NCBI RefSeq assembly: GCF_019130065.1
Contig: NZ_JAHSPG010000015.1
Span: forward strand, 62,001 to 126,000
DNA from: Pinibacter aurantiacus
Lineage (GTDB): Bacteria > Bacteroidota > Bacteroidia > Chitinophagales > Chitinophagaceae
DNA: 64,000 bases
Reading direction: 5' to 3'
The notes under the pieces are model-generated. The model was not told the DNA's origin. It did no database searches and saw nothing but the letters and a program-made list of their open reading frames with translations. The stretch's first letter is position 1. Every line of letters begins with the position of its first letter. A program made the translations under genes and the position numbers. This document shows positions 1 through 8,748 of the stretch, piece after piece.

Positions 1-389
1 CCTTCGCCTGACATCCGCTCATTAACATCTTCTTTTTACCACCAAGGCTCGTCCCGAATGGATTCATCCGGAGGGCACTAAGCAACACCAAGCCACACTA
101 AAAAGTGCCTGAATTTTACGCACCCCTTAGTGAAACTTAGTGCTCCTTAGTGCCTCAGTGGTTTAAATTCGAGACTTGCCCATAACCCAACTCCAAAAAA
201 GTCAGATTGCTTTGACTGTCAAATGCCACTTTTGAAAATCTCTCCTATTTTTAAAAAGAACGGACTTATTAATAAACGCATATTTCCCCGCTCACGATAC
301 ATTCGCCAACATTTATCAGCGCTTAAATAACATTAAACACTCCCCCGGAATCCTGGCCGTTCAGAACTTATTTATAAAACACTTATTGT
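1..389. other. Intergenic region with 10-nt tandem repeat
   Basis: I see no gene here. Three copies of CTTAGTG start at 126, 136 and 146, exactly 10 nt apart, followed by CAGTGG. Upstream, around 40-115, sits degenerate inverted material containing CACTAA twice, so the region could fold into a long imperfect hairpin. The A/T-rich stretch 230-389 presumably holds the promoter of the protease that starts at 390, but I found no convincing Bacteroidota -33/-7 pair. Confidence 0.5.
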
Positions 390-3300
390 ATGCCTGTTTT
401 TTACAAAAGAATTATTGCTCCAATCATCATTATTGTATTAAGCACTTTGCAGTTTCATTTTTTGCAGGCGCAGGACATTTGCGGATTTGACAAATATCAA
501 AATGACCTTATGAAGGATCCGCAGTATAAGGCTTTTGTGATGGAAAAAAATGCGCAAATGCAAACTTATATTGCAACACATCCCAACCTGAAAATATCCC
601 AAAGAAGTGCGGGCCCGTTATATGTCATTCCGGTGGTCGTGCATATAGTTCACACTGGAGAAGCAATAGGCTCTCTTTACAACCCTGGCGACGATCAAAT
701 AAAGGCAGCAATTGACTATCTCAATAGTGTTTACAATGGCTCTCTTCCAGGTATCGAAGGAGTTGGCGATGTGCAAATACAATTCGAACTTGCAAAAAGA
801 AGCCCTGATTGTAATACGACAAACGGCATTGACAGAGTAAATGCGTCTTCCATACCGGATTATGCAACATATGGCGTAGTTCGCAACACAAGTTCCGGTG
901 TACCAGCCAACCAGATAAAAGATTATTGCAGATGGAATACAGACAATTACTACAACATTTACGTTGTTAATAAAATTGACGGGAAAGACGGTACATCCGG
1001 CCAATATACCGGCGCATTTGCCGCGTTACCGTCGATCACCCCTGCATACGATGGCACGATAATACTCGCCAACGTTATGAGATCCGGCAACAAGGCATTG
1101 TCGCATGAAATAGGACATTCGCTTGACTTATATCACCCGTTTGAGGGCTCTTCACAATACAATCAATGCCCCGCAAATAATGATTGTACAAAGGATGGAG
1201 ACTTTATCTGTGATACTGATCCTATTACCTTTAATCAAAATAATGGGGTAATTGATTTTACGTGTCGTACAAACACTAATTCATGCACAGGCAAACCGTA
1301 TAGTATCAACACAGAGCACAACTTTATGAACTATACAAATTGTGCAACTCTTTTTACGGCAGATCAAAAAACCAGGATGCTGGCAGCCATGGCCACCTAC
1401 CCGACAAGAGCTAACCTGGTTGCTAAAACAAACATGGCGCTGGTTCCTACAAACGCAACTCCTGCCTGCACGCCAAAAATCAATTTTGAGATAAAGGAAA
1501 CATTGATACCGGAAGCGACATCTGCAACCCTCGACTGCAGAGGATATAAGGACTACACATTTAACATGAGCATAGGAAGTGCACCTGTAGGCGCTGATGC
1601 AGTTGTCCACCTAAATGTCTCCGGGACTGCCTATGCGAAAGCAGATTTTGATTTAACAACGAATGGCGACTTCAGCAATCCATCGACGGCACTTACATTT
1701 CCCGTTGGCTCAATAGCTGCACGATCCTTTACGGTAAGGGTGTATGATGACAAAGCAAATGAACCCACGGAGTCTGTTATTATTTCTTTTTCAGTATCTG
1801 GAAGCGGGGCTGTAAAAGGAGAACTGGCGCCAACGCTTACCATTAACATAGCAGATAATGACTCGCCGCCTATTATGCCGGGCACACCCGCCAGTTCTTC
1901 GATTGAAAACGGACTAACTTCCTTTGGCCTAAGAACATTCAATCAGACTACATACAGCAAGGTAAAATCACAACTGCTTTACACTGCCTCTGAGCTTACA
2001 GCAGCAGGTATACCGGCTAACGTGTCAATTAATAGCATTTCGCTGAACATTCAACAAAAAAACACAACAGCTCCATTTACGGACTTCACAATTAAGCTTA
2101 CAAATACTTCAACAACTTTTTTAAGCGATGCGACAAAGCATCCGTTTACAGCGCTCACAACCGTAAAAACTTATAATTCCTACAGCACGTCTGCTGGCTG
2201 GAACGAGTTTACGTTTGACATTCCTTTTGTTTGGGATGGAGTTAGCAACTTAGGTATAGAGATTTGCTGGGATAATGGAACCACAGGCTCAGGCTCAGAT
2301 TATGTTCTGGGTTATTTGGATGATGGAGGAGCAGCTTATTCTAATGTTATTTTTAGCAACGGTCCAACGATGAATTGTGCGACACCATCGTCGTTTACTG
2401 GCGCTACCAGCCCCGGTTACAAACCTAATCTTAAAATAACATACGGCCTGCCTGGCAATACAGTGGCTACCGCTATCTCAACATCTCAAACAGAATACCT
2501 CGGCCCCTATGCCGATGTGTATTTTGTTTCGGCTGCAGGTACTGTATTGGCACGTGTCAAAAATCTTACAGATCATGATTATGGCTGCACATCAGTTTCT
2601 ATTGACAGGCAGGGAACAAATGCCAGCAAGTTCTGGGATACTGACCCGTCTCATTATCTGGCTGATAAAACATTTAAAATAATTCCGTCAAACAATACAC
2701 CAAATGGCAGTTATTTGGTTTCACTGTATTACAAGAATGGAGAAATAAACGGATGGCGCACTACCACGAGCCAAAATCTTGATAACGCCCAAATCGTAAA
2801 AGTGTCCAATGGTTACTATGTCCCCGATGTTGCACCTGCTTCTCCGCATAGCTCGAGCGTCAGTTACGTGAATGCAACAAACAGTCAATATGCATCGGAC
2901 TTTATAGTGAGTGGTAATTTTTCCAATACAGGCTTTTCAGGATTTGGATTAGGCATACCGGGTGTAACACCATTGCCAATTGATTTTCTTTCATTCAAGG
3001 GAGCAGCAAACAACAATAAAGCAATATTGGATTGGCAGGTTGCTACAAACAAGGGCATAAGCTTGTTTGAAGTGGAAAGAAGCGACAATGGCATGAACTA
3101 TTCGAAGCTGGGGACAGTTTCTGTTTCACAGTTGCCGGAGATGTCTAATCATTATGTTTTTACCGACAACGATCCCCTGGAGGGAAACAACTACTATCGC
3201 ATTAAAGAGATTGAATTAAACGGGCATATTTCATATAGCAAGGTTGTCACATTGAATTTTGCAGAGCAGGACAATTTCACTATTTATCCGAACCCTGTGC

Positions 3301-3515
3301 AAAGCATGTTAATTGTTGAATGCAATAAAGAAACAAGCAAAGCGGTGATGGCAACCATTTTCTCTATAGACGGAAAACTAATAAAACAAATAAAGGCATC
3401 GAATTTTGGCAAAAAAATGAATGTAGATGTTGTCAACTTGGCTGCCGGACAATACATCTTACGCCTGGTACCAGGAGATGGCAAAGTAGTTAATATGAAA
3501 TTTATTAAGCAATAA
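390..3515 (+). CDS. Secreted M43-type zinc metalloprotease with T9SS tail
   Basis: Probably a secreted gelatinase/cytophagalysin-like protease. An N-terminal hydrophobic signal ends near residue 28. The catalytic domain carries HEIGHSLDLYH at residues 239-249 (bases 1104-1136), with zinc-binding H239, H243 and H249 and catalytic E240, and a downstream FMNYTNC stretch that fits the M43 Met-turn. The usual Gly of HExxHxxG is Asp246. A Calx-beta-like module follows (about 362-492, ending LTINIADNDSPP), then a long beta-rich region. The last ~75 residues (IYPNP..., ...GQYILRL) are a typical type A sorting domain for type IX secretion. It is the only plus-strand gene in the window and is followed by a strong hairpin. 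The family call is confident; the substrate is unknown. Confidence 0.88.
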   Translation: MPVFYKRIIAPIIIIVLSTLQFHFLQAQDICGFDKYQNDLMKDPQYKAFVMEKNAQMQTYIATHPNLKISQRSAGPLYVIPVVVHIVHTGEAIGSLYNPGDDQIKAAIDYLNSVYNGSLPGIEGVGDVQIQFELAKRSPDCNTTNGIDRVNASSIPDYATYGVVRNTSSGVPANQIKDYCRWNTDNYYNIYVVNKIDGKDGTSGQYTGAFAALPSITPAYDGTIILANVMRSGNKALSHEIGHSLDLYHPFEGSSQYNQCPANNDCTKDGDFICDTDPITFNQNNGVIDFTCRTNTNSCTGKPYSINTEHNFMNYTNCATLFTADQKTRMLAAMATYPTRANLVAKTNMALVPTNATPACTPKINFEIKETLIPEATSATLDCRGYKDYTFNMSIGSAPVGADAVVHLNVSGTAYAKADFDLTTNGDFSNPSTALTFPVGSIAARSFTVRVYDDKANEPTESVIISFSVSGSGAVKGELAPTLTINIADNDSPPIMPGTPASSSIENGLTSFGLRTFNQTTYSKVKSQLLYTASELTAAGIPANVSINSISLNIQQKNTTAPFTDFTIKLTNTSTTFLSDATKHPFTALTTVKTYNSYSTSAGWNEFTFDIPFVWDGVSNLGIEICWDNGTTGSGSDYVLGYLDDGGAAYSNVIFSNGPTMNCATPSSFTGATSPGYKPNLKITYGLPGNTVATAISTSQTEYLGPYADVYFVSAAGTVLARVKNLTDHDYGCTSVSIDRQGTNASKFWDTDPSHYLADKTFKIIPSNNTPNGSYLVSLYYKNGEINGWRTTTSQNLDNAQIVKVSNGYYVPDVAPASPHSSSVSYVNATNSQYASDFIVSGNFSNTGFSGFGLGIPGVTPLPIDFLSFKGAANNNKAILDWQVATNKGISLFEVERSDNGMNYSKLGTVSVSQLPEMSNHYVFTDNDPLEGNNYYRIKEIELNGHISYSKVVTLNFAEQDNFTIYPNPVQSMLIVECNKETSKAVMATIFSIDGKLIKQIKASNFGKKMNVDVVNLAAGQYILRLVPGDGKVVNMKFIKQ

Positions 3516-3546
3516 GCTTCAAATCAGGTAGAGAGATGTGTGTTAT

Positions 3547-3598
3547 GACAGCACTCAATCACCAGGTTTTATACTTAGCCTATTGATTGAGTGCTGTC
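3547..3598 (+). terminator. Hairpin terminator after the M43 protease
   Basis: A perfect 15-bp stem (3547-3561 with 3584-3598) around a 22-nt loop starts 31 nt after the protease stop codon and is followed by CTTTTAGTT. It fits a rho-independent terminator for the plus-strand gene. Confidence 0.7.
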
Positions 3599-3646
3599 CT
3601 TTTAGTTATGTTTGATTTTTTGGGGTGAATGCAATTCGGTTGAAAA

Positions 3647-3681
3647 AGGGCGAATGCAATTCGCCCCTACCATTTTCAATT
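3647..3681. repeat. 35-nt dispersed repeat, copy 1
   Basis: This 35-nt sequence is identical to 29249-29283. Its core is an 8-bp inverted repeat, GGGCGAAT/ATTCGCCC, around three bases, followed by CTACCATTTTCAATT. It ends five bases before the stop codon of the minus-strand DUF2264 gene. A partial echo (GGTGAATGCAATTCGG) lies just before it at 3623-3638. Confidence 0.85.
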
Positions 3682-3686
3682 TTCAA

Positions 3687-4940
3687 TTATTTCACACTGT
3701 GATCGTTTGGAAAATCTTCTCCGCTCCATATTTTTTGTGCGCTCCATTTTTCTGCTGGCTTTGCCCAAAAATCATCTGTTGCAGGTAGACCGAGAGGCAA
3801 GAAAATATTTGAGCAGATATACGGACTTCCCGAGTTGTTATAGAAATCACCGAGGCTTGGTTGTGAGCCATACAAGCCAATGGTTAACCAACCTTCTTTC
3901 GTGTAGGTGGTTGGGCTTTCCAATGTTTTCCTGATCACGGCTGTCAACGCGCAGCGTACGCTTGCAGGTGAAAGTTGCGCTGGTAATCTCTTTCTCCATG
4001 CCATATCTGCAAGGTGATGAAATGCAGCACCGCGATAAATAATTGATCGACCCGTTGCAGGATACGTGCCGTCGGTGTTGATCAATCTTTCCTGGATGAT
4101 CGCGTAACGCTCGTTTCGTTTATAAATCTTTGGGATCAATTCTTTGTACGCACTGGTCTTTGTTCCAATGATGTCGCAAATAGTAGCGAGATAAGGATGA
4201 ATTACATAACTGTTGTAATAATCAAAAGCATAGCCTTCTCCATCGGAGTACATGCCATCTCCGCGGTACCATTGTTCCAGTTGCATCATTGCAAAGTCAA
4301 CACGCATCGGATCCCACTCGTAGCCAAAGTTTGCGAAGAATGTTTCGTTCATAGCAGAGAAAAGCAACCAGTTGGAGAAAACAGGTTTGAACTGTCTTGT
4401 CGTTTTAATAGATGCCACCAATCGTTGCTTGCTTACTGTGTCAAGGTTTTGCCACAACCACGGCGCTCTTATAAAGGCGTAGGCGAGGTAGGATGCATCA
4501 ACCAGCTGTTGGCCGCCGATGTCAAAACGCATGAAATCTTTTGCAGAAGAATCCAATGCATTCTTCACGCCTTGCAATGCCCACTGGCGATATTGGTTGC
4601 GTAACGCCACTTCTTCCGGCGCACCACCTTCAAGTTGCAGCCATGGAGCGATACCGCTTAGTGTGCGCCCCAATACTTCAAGGTAAGCGACTTTCTTACG
4701 ATGTTCTGCATTATCAATATGTATGGAAACAGTAGTTGGCATGTTAATGCGCAAACTGTCGTGGGCAAGGCTTCGCATCACCGGTTGCACCATTTTATCT
4801 AACTGAGCGATCCAAAATTTCCGATCATCTGATCCCGTTACTTCGGTTTTGGTTTCTGTTTTTGTTTTGCTTTTTTTCTGTGCAAATCCAATGCTTCCAA
4901 TACACAATCCACCTACTAGCAAGAGCCATTTTGTTTTCAT
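3687..4940 (-). CDS. DUF2264 domain protein, probable exported glycoside hydrolase
   Basis: About 417 residues with an N-terminal signal peptide ending near FAQKK, followed by one DUF2264 domain (motifs LEVLGRTLSGIAPWL and YSDGEGYAFDYYNSYV). The fold is expected to be an alpha/alpha toroid. I recall that DUF2264 proteins include beta-glucuronidases of the GH154 type from arabinogalactan loci; that link is from memory and not shown by the sequence. An in-frame GTG lies three codons upstream at 4949; the ATG gives a better signal peptide. The gene sits about 30 nt downstream of the BNR gene, so the two are probably co-transcribed. Confidence 0.8.
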   Translation of the reverse strand: MKTKWLLLVGGLCIGSIGFAQKKSKTKTETKTEVTGSDDRKFWIAQLDKMVQPVMRSLAHDSLRINMPTTVSIHIDNAEHRKKVAYLEVLGRTLSGIAPWLQLEGGAPEEVALRNQYRQWALQGVKNALDSSAKDFMRFDIGGQQLVDASYLAYAFIRAPWLWQNLDTVSKQRLVASIKTTRQFKPVFSNWLLFSAMNETFFANFGYEWDPMRVDFAMMQLEQWYRGDGMYSDGEGYAFDYYNSYVIHPYLATICDIIGTKTSAYKELIPKIYKRNERYAIIQERLINTDGTYPATGRSIIYRGAAFHHLADMAWRKRLPAQLSPASVRCALTAVIRKTLESPTTYTKEGWLTIGLYGSQPSLGDFYNNSGSPYICSNIFLPLGLPATDDFWAKPAEKWSAQKIWSGEDFPNDHSVK

Positions 4941-4971
4941 AATAAACACGTTGATTATTTTATTGAGAATA

Positions 4972-6288
4972 TTATTTTACCACACACTCCAAAACGCTTA
5001 CCATTTCTGGCTTTAGATTCGCTTTACCTTCGCCATCCACCTGTTCTGCTTTCTGAACAAATAGATGCAGTCGGTGCTGTTTTTTCCAAAGCTCCGTATC
5101 GTATGTCGGTTCCCAGGCGCCTACGTTTTCTTCGTAAATATCTTTTACTGTCCAATTGTTTGCCGACAAATTCTCACAATAAGCTAATGAAATTTTACTG
5201 CCGCGTTCAGCATCGCGAAACAACAAGGCTGCTGAAAATTGTTTTCCTGCCTGCCATGCAACGATCTGCGGACGAGCGATAGGAATGCGTTTCGTTCCTG
5301 CGCCGCTTAATGAAAATGGTACTTTTCTAAACGACAAAGCATTGGCTTTCCACTCGCCATTTATTTTGTACACTACATGATACTGAGGCACACTGTCGTT
5401 CAATTCGCGCCAGTATGTGGCAATGTAAGGATTTCCTGATTTATCAGCGACCATGGATGTTTGATTAATCAACTCGCTGTGCTGAGGAATATGACTTACA
5501 ACTTCTGCAGTTGAGGCGGTAATGGGTAGTGTATATTTTTCGCCGCCTGATTTTTGCCACGTCATACCTCCATCTTTTGAAACGGCATAGCACAAGTCAT
5601 GATTGCTTGCTACATCCGGGCTTTCTCTCCACACCCATGAAATGTGAATACCACCCTGTTCATCTGTACATGCCTGCCAGTAAGCATTTCGCTGCCCTTC
5701 GCCGTCAATAAGATTTTGTTGTACGCTCTTCCATTGCTTGTCGTTAATGGAATATTTGTTGATGAGCAGGTTGCCATTTCCCGAGCCTCCATCGCGATAG
5801 AAGAATAACAGATCGCCATTTTGCAACCGGTAAAATTCAGGATAACTTACTTTGTCTTCGTGCATGCCGGTCATGCCGGTTTGCGACGAAAACTCAAGGG
5901 AGCCGGGTGATACAGACTTTGCATAATGCAACTTATTGTTATGATGATCCCATGCGATGTGCAGGTAGCCATCACCATCGGTCATTATGCTGATCACATT
6001 ATGTGCATCATCTGCATTGCCGGTGAAAGCTGTTCGTTGCAGCTGCCATTTGCCGGAAGGCAATGTTCTTTTTCCTACGACAACAAATTTATCCTTGTCG
6101 TAAAATGCAATGTATTGTGTGTTGTTGTTTGTTACCAGGGAGTTTTTTCTAAAGACAGTGACGTTGACAGAGTTGTTTGCCCAGCCTTCACCAACGGCTG
6201 ATGTGCCGGCAACTGTTATGCCTTTTTTCTGTGCGAGACAACCAAGGGTGCAGCATGCAATGATAAATAAAAGGCAATATTTGATCAT
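4972..6288 (-). CDS. BNR-repeat beta-propeller, candidate lyase or rhamnosidase
   Basis: 438 residues with a signal peptide (MIKYCLLFIIACCTLGCLAQ). Repeated Asp-box-like strands (KDGGMTWQK, DGDGYLHIAWDHHNN) mark a BNR_4 seven-bladed propeller. The DDAHN...WDHH arrangement resembles the PL24/PL25 ulvan lyases and the GH145 L-rhamnosidase clan, both of which use a histidine. I cannot tell lyase from hydrolase by reading. It is the only plausible source in this locus of unsaturated uronides for the GH105 enzyme encoded at 18160-19305. Cys17 in TLGCLAQ could also be a weak lipobox. Function is inferred from fold and neighbours. Confidence 0.75.
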   Translation of the reverse strand: MIKYCLLFIIACCTLGCLAQKKGITVAGTSAVGEGWANNSVNVTVFRKNSLVTNNNTQYIAFYDKDKFVVVGKRTLPSGKWQLQRTAFTGNADDAHNVISIMTDGDGYLHIAWDHHNNKLHYAKSVSPGSLEFSSQTGMTGMHEDKVSYPEFYRLQNGDLLFFYRDGGSGNGNLLINKYSINDKQWKSVQQNLIDGEGQRNAYWQACTDEQGGIHISWVWRESPDVASNHDLCYAVSKDGGMTWQKSGGEKYTLPITASTAEVVSHIPQHSELINQTSMVADKSGNPYIATYWRELNDSVPQYHVVYKINGEWKANALSFRKVPFSLSGAGTKRIPIARPQIVAWQAGKQFSAALLFRDAERGSKISLAYCENLSANNWTVKDIYEENVGAWEPTYDTELWKKQHRLHLFVQKAEQVDGEGKANLKPEMVSVLECVVK

Positions 6289-6350
6289 GTTGTAAAACGC
6301 TTTTTTATTTCTTCAAGGTTTGAATTTATGCAAATAATCGGCAAAATCGT

Positions 6351-6534
6351 ATCGTCATTGCGAGCCCTGCCGAGAATGAAGCTCACATTTAAACAAGATG
6401 CCTCTACTAAGCGAATCGGGCGAAGCAATCTCAGTGCTACACGCTCGCTAGAGATTGCTTCGCCCGCTTGCTAATCTTTGACTTTTATTTTTTTCATTTG
6501 ATCATTCATTCTCCGCAGGGCTCGCAATGACGAT
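6351..6534. repeat. Nested inverted-repeat element
   Basis: The outer arms 6351-6380 and 6505-6534 are inverted copies with one mismatch in 30 (ATCGTCATTGCGAGCCCTG...). An inner perfect 16-bp inverted repeat, CGGGCGAAGCAATCTC at 6417-6432 and its complement at 6451-6466, surrounds an 18-nt loop. No ORF lies inside. With the TTCAGTTA array beside it, it fills most of the GH35-BNR gap (6289-6603), which otherwise holds no gene. CGTCATTGCGAG with GAAGCAATCTC is a familiar intergenic repeat motif in bacterial genomes. Confidence 0.85.
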
Positions 6535-6574
6535 GCATCAACGCTTAACAATTGTAGCACCTCAATCATTCCGC

Positions 6575-6606
6575 TTCAGTTATTCAGTTATTCAGTTATT
6601 CAGTTA
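6575..6606 (-). repeat. Four 8-nt TAACTGAA units at the GH35 stop
   Basis: Four perfect tandem copies of TTCAGTTA (TAACTGAA on the minus strand). The GH35 stop codon TAA (6604-6606) is the start of the first unit read on the minus strand. Because 8 is not a multiple of 3, the array stops all three minus-strand frames but none on the plus strand. Related arrays occur at 20426-20522, 23077-23159 and 23905-23995. Confidence 0.9.
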
Positions 6607-8427
6607 TTTCCTCTCATTCAACACTGGTTTACTCAAGCTGCTTAACTCTTCCTGCGGCTTCAGCAACTCCAGCACCACTACTTCGTTCTTTCCTTTTTTC
6701 AGCCACTCTACCGGAACATACAATGTTTGTTGTGGCCCTATGGACCAGTATCTGCCGAGGTTGTGGCCGTTTATCCATACACTTCCCTTGCCCCAATTGC
6801 GCATGTCGAGGTAAGTATCTCCTGTTTCTGTCAGATTAAAATATGCCCTCTTAAGTACGGGTTGATCTGTTGAAGATGCGGTCTTGGCAAACTTAATGTC
6901 GTCTATATGTTGAAAAGGCAATGAATACATATCCCAACCTTTCAACACTTTTCCATTCAACGACACGCTTGTTGTAATGCCTTTATTGTTCTTTAATAAG
7001 TTGGGACCAAAGTTGATGCGGCCCATGTTTTCAACGAGGATATCTATTGTTGCTTCGCCTGCCGGTAAATCAATGACAATGCTGTCTTGCTTCAAACGCC
7101 TGTCGAGAACGCCGATCCTTTTTCCGTTGACAAACACTATACCGTAGTCTCTTAATTCTTTTATTGATAACGTTCCGTTGACGCCGCCAGCCTGCTTGGT
7201 GCGATACAAAACAAATCCGTAAGGTTGGTGCAATGCTTCAAATGTTTGTGGCATTTCTGTATGAACCGGCTTTGGCAACATTGAAGTAAGGTTAACAGTT
7301 TCTATAAAATGAATAGTAGGTAAAATAATTGAAGGCTTTGCTGCAGGAACATCAGGCAATGGTTGATTTGCAGGAAGATGTTTTTGAATTACCTGCCTGA
7401 ATTTCATAAACTTATCTGTAGCATTTCCTGCTTCATCGAGTGGCGCATCGTAATCATAGCTGCTGATCTGCGGCTCGTAGAAGCCCGAATCGTAACAGTT
7501 TGCTCCATTCATAAAATCTCTTGTGGTGCCGCCGTGAAACATGTACATATTTACAGAAAGACCTCCGCCTAGCAGCGTATCTAATCTCCCCATATATTTT
7601 TCTGCAGGTACAGTATGGTGAGTTTGCCCCCACCAGTCGAACCATGCAGGGTACCATTCTGCTACATAGAATGGTCCTTTATTGTTGTGATACTTTTGTA
7701 CGATTGATTTTACTCTGCCCGGATTATCAGTTCCATTTACTGCCGGAAGAAAGCCGGGCAAATAGCCTTTCTCTACATCCTTTGCCGGATCGCATGTGTA
7801 AAGGATTCCGTCAAATCCTGCTTCGCGAAATAATTTTTCATTAATGGCTAAATACTCTTTGTCAGATCCATAAGAGCCGTACTCATTTTCAATCTGCACC
7901 ATCAGAATATTCCCACCGTGTGTGATCAGATAAGGAGACAATTGTTTGCCTACCTGTAAAATATATTTTTTGTATGCTTCAAGGTACTTAGGGTTTTTGC
8001 TGCGCACGATCAATCCTTCTTCATCCTGCAGCCAGTATGGGTAACCGCCAAACTCCCACTCTGCGCATACATAAGGGCTAGGTCTTAACACGACCCACAA
8101 TCCTTCTTCCTGTGCAATTTTTACAAACTCACTAATGTTACTATTGCCTTTGAAATCGTATTGTCCTTTTTGCGGTTCATGCACGTTCCAGAAAACATAA
8201 GTACCAATAGTATTGAGGCCCATAGCTTTCGCCATTTTCATTCTTTGTCGCCATGCTTCGCGCGGTACACGCGGATAATGGATTTCGCCGGAAATCATTT
8301 GAAAGGGTTTGCCATCCAGCAAAAATGCGGAATCGCCCAATGCAAATGTGTGCTGAACGTTCTGTGCGGTTAACTGTGGGCACAGCGCTATAAGACCCAA
8401 TGAAAGGAATAGTAATATCTTCTTCAT
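6604..8427 (-). CDS. GH35 beta-galactosidase
   Basis: Exported enzyme removing terminal beta-galactose from oligo- or polysaccharides. 607 residues with a signal peptide (cleavage near LTAQNVQ). The GH35 TIM barrel starts at FLLDGKPFQMISGEIHYPR. E182 in IENEYGSYG is the acid/base and E257 in YVAEWYPAW the expected nucleophile. The C-terminal jelly roll contains KGSVWINGHNLGRYW. Length and domain order are normal. It lies downstream of SusC/SusD on the same strand, separated by 321 nt of repeats, and its stop codon is inside the 8-nt repeat array. Linkage preference cannot be read from the sequence. Confidence 0.95.
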   Translation of the reverse strand: MKKILLFLSLGLIALCPQLTAQNVQHTFALGDSAFLLDGKPFQMISGEIHYPRVPREAWRQRMKMAKAMGLNTIGTYVFWNVHEPQKGQYDFKGNSNISEFVKIAQEEGLWVVLRPSPYVCAEWEFGGYPYWLQDEEGLIVRSKNPKYLEAYKKYILQVGKQLSPYLITHGGNILMVQIENEYGSYGSDKEYLAINEKLFREAGFDGILYTCDPAKDVEKGYLPGFLPAVNGTDNPGRVKSIVQKYHNNKGPFYVAEWYPAWFDWWGQTHHTVPAEKYMGRLDTLLGGGLSVNMYMFHGGTTRDFMNGANCYDSGFYEPQISSYDYDAPLDEAGNATDKFMKFRQVIQKHLPANQPLPDVPAAKPSIILPTIHFIETVNLTSMLPKPVHTEMPQTFEALHQPYGFVLYRTKQAGGVNGTLSIKELRDYGIVFVNGKRIGVLDRRLKQDSIVIDLPAGEATIDILVENMGRINFGPNLLKNNKGITTSVSLNGKVLKGWDMYSLPFQHIDDIKFAKTASSTDQPVLKRAYFNLTETGDTYLDMRNWGKGSVWINGHNLGRYWSIGPQQTLYVPVEWLKKGKNEVVVLELLKPQEELSSLSKPVLNERK

Positions 8428-8478
8428 ATCTCTCTTTATGGAACGGAATTATCGATTAAGAAACTCAAGACTTCACAT

Positions 8479-8668
8479 ATTAATGTCCTACGGACAAAGT
8501 TCTTTCTGTTGCATCGTTTCTATTGATATTGATGCCCTACGGGGCAAAGTTGTCATTGCTAAACACCTCCTATTTATGTTGACGATTATACAATCACCAT
8601 TTCCCGTAGGGAAAAAATATCAATAGAAACACCAGCAATCCATCCTTTTTTGCCCGTAGGGCATTAAT
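8479..8668. repeat. Nested inverted repeat with four CCTACGG mini-hairpins
   Basis: In the 321-nt gap between SusD and GH35. Four small palindromes occur: 8485-8495, 8534-8545, 8600-8614 and 8651-8663. The first two read CCTACGG and the last two CCGTAGG, so they pair as nested inverted repeats. A perfect 15-bp inverted repeat flanks the inner pair (8516-8530 with 8616-8630). The outer arms ATTAATGTCCTACGGACAAAG (8479-8499) and 8649-8668 match with a few differences. I see no gene in the gap. Confidence 0.85.
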
Positions 8669-8748
8669 GAGCATTCAGCATTTCGTTACTAAACAATCAT
8701 TTGAAAAATTGGCAGCAGTTTGTTGCTGCTGCCAATGTATTTTGTCTA

